Positions 15,557 to 18,708 of a stretch of 18,708 nt of DNA are shown here, piece after piece (within the stretch, counting starts at the first letter, position 1; each line of letters starts with the position of its first letter). This stretch comes from JBECKQ01 sp040235375 (lineage in GTDB: Bacteria; Planctomycetota; Phycisphaerae; UBA1845): positions 1-18,708 of the forward strand of contig JBECKQ010000149.1 of NCBI GenBank assembly GCA_040235375.1, in the 5' to 3' direction. The notes beneath the pieces were generated by a model. It worked only from the letters and a program-made list of their open reading frames with translations, was not told the DNA's origin and did not search any database. The position numbers and the translations under genes were made by a program.

Positions 15557-16605
15557 CCAGGTCGATGACATTACGCCAGATCGCAGAGCTGGTGCACGGC
15601 GAGGTCCGCGGCGATCCGGACCGCAAGATCAGCCAGGTCGCGTCGGTGCGCGCCGCGGAGGGCGATTGCCTCACCTGGGTGTCGCACGGTCGTTATGTGG
15701 CCCAGCTTGGCGATTGCCGCGCCGGCGCAGTGCTTGTGCAGCGCGACTTCGGTCCGACGCCGATGCCGGCGATCCTCTGCGACAACATCGATCAGGCGGT
15801 GGTGGACGTGCTCGCGGCCTTCGCGCCCGAATTGCCCGGGCCGGCCATCGGCGTGCACGCGACCGCCCAAGTGGCGGAAACGGCCGTTCTCGGCGCCAAC
15901 GTCGCCGTTGGCGAAAACGTGGTGATCGCCGGCGACGTGCGCATCGGCGAGGGTACCGTGCTCTATCCCGGCGTCGCTATCGGAACGGGGGCGGCGGTCG
16001 GCGCGGGATGCCGCCTGTGGTACAACGTCGTCGTGCGCGAGCGCTGCACGATCGGCGATCGGGTCACGATCCACTCGAACACCGTCATCGGCTCCGACGG
16101 CTTTGGATTCCAGCAGCGGGGCGGCCGGCACGTGCGCGTGCCGCACATCGGCGCCGTGCGCATCGGCAACGACGTGGAGATCGGCGCCTGCTGCTGCGTC
16201 GACCGGTCGAAGGTGGGCGAGACGGTCGTCGGCGACGGCACGAAGATTGATAATCTTGTGCAAATCGCCCATAATGTCGTCATAGGTGTCAACTGCCTGG
16301 TTTGCGCGCAGGCAGGGATCGCCGGCAGTACCCGGCTTGGCGATTACGTGGTGCTCGGCGGGCAAGTAGGACTACGAGACAATATCGTTCTGCAGGACGG
16401 GGTCGTGGTGGCGGCGTGTTCCAGCGTCGCGCACGACGTGCCGGCGGGCACGATGGTCGCAGGCCGGCCCGCCGTCGAAGGTCGCCGGTTCAAGCGCGAG
16501 AACGCCACCGTGCGGAAGCTTCCCGAACTGGTAGCGCAATTGCGCGAGTTGATCAGGCGGGTGGAGAGACTTGAGACCGCAGCAGACGATAAGTCGGACG
16601 GTTGA
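15553..16605 (+). CDS. lpxD: UDP-3-O-(3-hydroxyacyl)glucosamine N-acyltransferase LpxD
   Basis: LpxD adds the second, N-linked 3-hydroxyacyl chain in lipid A synthesis, in the cytoplasm, using acyl-ACP. The 350 residues have the LpxD N-terminal domain (LRQIAELVHGEVRGD), a left-handed beta-helix of hexapeptide repeats (about 101-305) and a C-terminal helix. TVIGSDGFGF (177-186) and the catalytic His240 in QIAHNV are present. Ungapped alignment from that His places Asn277 where E. coli LpxD has His276, which is odd. An alternative ATG at 15565 would remove four residues. The gene overlaps skp by four bases and lpxC-fabZ by 35. Confidence 0.94.
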   Translation: MTRSMTLRQIAELVHGEVRGDPDRKISQVASVRAAEGDCLTWVSHGRYVAQLGDCRAGAVLVQRDFGPTPMPAILCDNIDQAVVDVLAAFAPELPGPAIGVHATAQVAETAVLGANVAVGENVVIAGDVRIGEGTVLYPGVAIGTGAAVGAGCRLWYNVVVRERCTIGDRVTIHSNTVIGSDGFGFQQRGGRHVRVPHIGAVRIGNDVEIGACCCVDRSKVGETVVGDGTKIDNLVQIAHNVVIGVNCLVCAQAGIAGSTRLGDYVVLGGQVGLRDNIVLQDGVVVAACSSVAHDVPAGTMVAGRPAVEGRRFKRENATVRKLPELVAQLRELIRRVERLETAADDKSDG

Positions 16606-17890
16606 GATCGAGGGGCGTGGCCTGTTCACCGGGGACGCGGCGACGCTGCGCTTCCACCCTGCCCCGCCCAACGTGGGCATCTGGTTCGTCCGCTCCGATC
16701 AAACCCACCCCGTGCGCGTGCCGGCCACGGTGGACGCCGTCACCAAGCGCGCCCGGCGCACCAGCCTTCAGAACGGCACCGTTTCGATCGAGACTGTGGA
16801 GCACTGTCTCAGCGCGTGCGCCGGCATGGGCATCGACAATCTCGAAATCGAGCTCACCGGCAACGAGGTTCCCGCCGGCGACGGTAGCTGCCTGGCATTC
16901 ATCAAGGGAATCCAGGAGGCGGGCATCATCGAGCAGAACTCGCCGCGCGATCCCTTCGTGATCGACGACGTGGTACGAGTTTCCGAAGGCGACATGGAGC
17001 TGGTCGCCCTTCCTCCGCTGACCGACGACGCGGAGGGGCTGGAGGTTCTCTACGAGCTCGACTACGGACCGCAGACGCCCATCGGCCGGCAGGTGTGCTC
17101 GTTTCGCGTCGAACCCGGCGCGTTCGCCGAGCAGATCGCCCCGGCGCGCACATTCGTGCTGCGGGAAGAGGCGGAGATGATGCGCAACGCCGGTCTCGGC
17201 CGGCACCTGACCTACGCGGACATCTTGGTCTTCGACGGCCACGGCCCGATCGAAAACACGCTGCGATTTCCCGACGAATGCGTCCGGCACAAGATCCTCG
17301 ATCTTCTCGGCGACCTGATGCTGCTGGGCCGCTACATCGTCGGGAGAATACACGCCCGCAAGTCTGGCCACGCCCAGAACCACGCCCTGGTGCGGGCCCT
17401 TCGCGAGCGGGCGGAGCTGGCGGAGCTGGCCCGGTTCGCGGCATCGCCGCCCTCGATCGATATTCACACCGTGCAGCGTATCCTCCCCCACCGCTACCCT
17501 TTCCTGATGGTGGATCGGATCGTCTCCGTGGAGGGGACGCAGCGTGCAGTGGGGATCAAGAATGTCACGATTAACGAGCCGTTTTTCCAGGGGCACTACC
17601 CGGGCCAGCCGTTGATGCCCGGCGTGCTCGTGATCGAAGCGATGGCGCAGGTCGGCGGGATTCTGCTTTCGCAAAACCTCAAGCTGAAGGGCAAGGTTGC
17701 GGTACTCCTCAGCCTCGATCGCGTCAAGTTCCGGCGGGCGATCACGCCGGGCGACCAGTTGGTGATCGAGGCGGAGGCCCAGCGCGTGCGGGCAAACGTC
17801 GGTCACGTGCGAACGATCGCACGCGTCGGGGCCCAGGTGGCCGCCGAGGCGGAGATCAAGTTCATGTTGACCGACGTCGATCAAGACTGA
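16571..17890 (+). CDS. lpxC-fabZ: Bifunctional LpxC deacetylase / FabZ 3-hydroxyacyl-ACP dehydratase fusion
   Basis: One 439-residue chain carries two enzymes. Residues 1 to about 285 are LpxC, the zinc deacetylase that commits UDP-3-O-acyl-GlcNAc to lipid A. They hold Glu77/His78 in TVEHC, His240 and Asp244 in RHKILDLLGD, and His267 in SGHAQNHAL, matching E. coli E78/H79, H238/D242 and H265. After an Ala/Glu-rich linker, residues from about 296 are FabZ, which dehydrates 3-hydroxyacyl-ACP. They include LPHRYPFLMVDR, catalytic His342 in FFQGHYPGQPLMPG and Glu356 in IEAMAQ. The frame is continuous, so this is a real fusion. The TTG start has GGAG (16563-16566) four bases upstream. Such fusions are known in Bacteroidetes and some other phyla. 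Confidence 0.95.
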   Translation: MRPQQTISRTVEIEGRGLFTGDAATLRFHPAPPNVGIWFVRSDQTHPVRVPATVDAVTKRARRTSLQNGTVSIETVEHCLSACAGMGIDNLEIELTGNEVPAGDGSCLAFIKGIQEAGIIEQNSPRDPFVIDDVVRVSEGDMELVALPPLTDDAEGLEVLYELDYGPQTPIGRQVCSFRVEPGAFAEQIAPARTFVLREEAEMMRNAGLGRHLTYADILVFDGHGPIENTLRFPDECVRHKILDLLGDLMLLGRYIVGRIHARKSGHAQNHALVRALRERAELAELARFAASPPSIDIHTVQRILPHRYPFLMVDRIVSVEGTQRAVGIKNVTINEPFFQGHYPGQPLMPGVLVIEAMAQVGGILLSQNLKLKGKVAVLLSLDRVKFRRAITPGDQLVIEAEAQRVRANVGHVRTIARVGAQVAAEAEIKFMLTDVDQD

Positions 17891-17906
17891 CTCGAGTGGA
17901 AGCAAC

Positions 17907-18708
17907 GTGAATAGAGCGCTGTCAGGAACTAGGGCCGGTGTGCATCCCATGTCCGTCGTGGATCCGACGGCACGGCTGGGGCGCAACGTTACCGTGGGGC
18001 CGTTCACCGTGATCGGCCCCGGCGTCGTGATCGGCGATGATTGCGTCGTACACAACAACAATACGATCGTCGGCAACACGGCAATCGGCGATCGCTGCGA
18101 GGTTTATCCCGGCTGCATGCTGGGGTTGCCGCCGCAGGATCTGAAATACCGCGGCGAGCCGACGCTGCTCGAGATCGGCCACGACACCATCCTCCGCGAG
18201 CAGGTCCAGGCGCATCCCGGCACGGTTGGCGGCGGCGGCGTCACCAGAATCGGCAACCACAACCTGCTCATGGCCGGAGCCCACATCGGGCACGACGTGA
18301 TCATCGGCGATCACTGCATCCTGGCGAATCTCTGCCTGCTCGCCGGCCACGTCATCATCGAGGACTACGCGACGCTCGGCGGACACGTAGGCGCCCATCA
18401 CTTCACCACGATCGGCAGGCACGCCATGGTCGGCGGTATGACCAAGATCGCGGCCGACGTGCCGCCCTTCATGACCGTCACTGGCACGCGCACCGCCCGG
18501 CAGGAGGTACGGATGGTGAACGGCGTGGGCCTCAAGCGCCGGGGCTTCAGCGAGGAGCAGATCCGCAACCTGAAGATCGCCTTTCTGCGCCTGTTCTCGC
18601 GGCGGGCGAGGAGCAGCGGCGTCCCCATGCTTCGGACCATCGCCGAGCTGCGGGCCGAAACCAGCGACGAAAACGTCCTCTATCTCTGCGACTTCCTGAT
18701 GCGGTCGT
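17907..18708 (+). CDS. lpxA: UDP-N-acetylglucosamine O-acyltransferase LpxA (3' end outside window)
   Basis: LpxA transfers a 3-hydroxyacyl chain from ACP to UDP-GlcNAc, the first lipid A step. The beta-helix repeats, QDLKYRGEPT, AHIGHD with the catalytic His, ILANLCLLAGHV and GLKRRGF are all present; the C-terminal helical domain runs off the window. The tetrapeptide that is HRGT in E. coli (His99) reads HPGT here. The start is uncertain. ATG 17949 would drop a Val-His-Pro that aligns with the usual N-terminal Ile-His-Pro, so GTG 17907 (GGAAG four bases upstream) or GTG 17940 is more likely. It begins 16 bp after lpxC-fabZ. Codons remain open to the last base. Confidence 0.93.
   Translation, partial: MNRALSGTRAGVHPMSVVDPTARLGRNVTVGPFTVIGPGVVIGDDCVVHNNNTIVGNTAIGDRCEVYPGCMLGLPPQDLKYRGEPTLLEIGHDTILREQVQAHPGTVGGGGVTRIGNHNLLMAGAHIGHDVIIGDHCILANLCLLAGHVIIEDYATLGGHVGAHHFTTIGRHAMVGGMTKIAADVPPFMTVTGTRTARQEVRMVNGVGLKRRGFSEEQIRNLKIAFLRLFSRRARSSGVPMLRTIAELRAETSDENVLYLCDFLMRS

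Overview
The window is GC-rich, densely coding DNA from a Gram-negative (diderm) bacterium. It carries BamA, a Skp-like chaperone and the first lipid A genes. LpxC fused to FabZ, a GlmU lacking most of its acetyltransferase domain, csrA, and frequent TTG/GTG starts with clear Shine-Dalgarno sites together suggest a Planctomycetota member, perhaps near Phycisphaerae. That placement is inference from gene content and order, not from a database search. No mobile element, CRISPR array, rRNA or phage module was seen.

Layout. (1) 3-2596, + strand: ATPase and permease of a ribose/galactose-type sugar ABC importer, translationally coupled by an ATGA overlap. (2) 2729-4393, - strand: an exported protein of unknown function. 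(3) 4394-5002: a 609-bp gene-free stretch with two stem-loops of matching architecture and a GGA-rich leader, then csrA (5003-5242). (4) 5243-5635: a second gene-free stretch, then tRNA-Gln(UUG). (5) 5775-10108: a housekeeping run of truncated glmU, prs, rplY, pth, rpsF and ssb, closed by a clear intrinsic terminator at 10261-10290. (6) 10293-12290: a likely promoter followed by overlapping rplI and dnaB. The rpsR gene, often found between ssb and rplI in bacteria, is absent. (7) 12486-18708: an envelope cluster of bamA, skp/ompH, lpxD, lpxC-fabZ and lpxA, the last cut by the window edge.

How the genes fit together. The GlmU-like uridyltransferase supplies, or helps supply, UDP-GlcNAc, the substrate of LpxA. 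LpxA, LpxC and LpxD carry out the first three committed steps of lipid A synthesis. FabZ, fused to LpxC, makes acyl chains for the ACP pool from which LpxA and LpxD draw 3-hydroxyacyl groups. Skp and BamA deliver and insert outer-membrane proteins into the same membrane. Prs, L25, Pth, S6, SSB, L9 and DnaB are core nucleotide, translation and replication functions.

I found no convincing new multi-gene system. The points most worth checking are the GlmU truncation, substitutions at normally conserved positions in LpxD and LpxA, a perfect 16-bp palindrome downstream of ssb, the csrA leader, and the uncharacterised exported protein.
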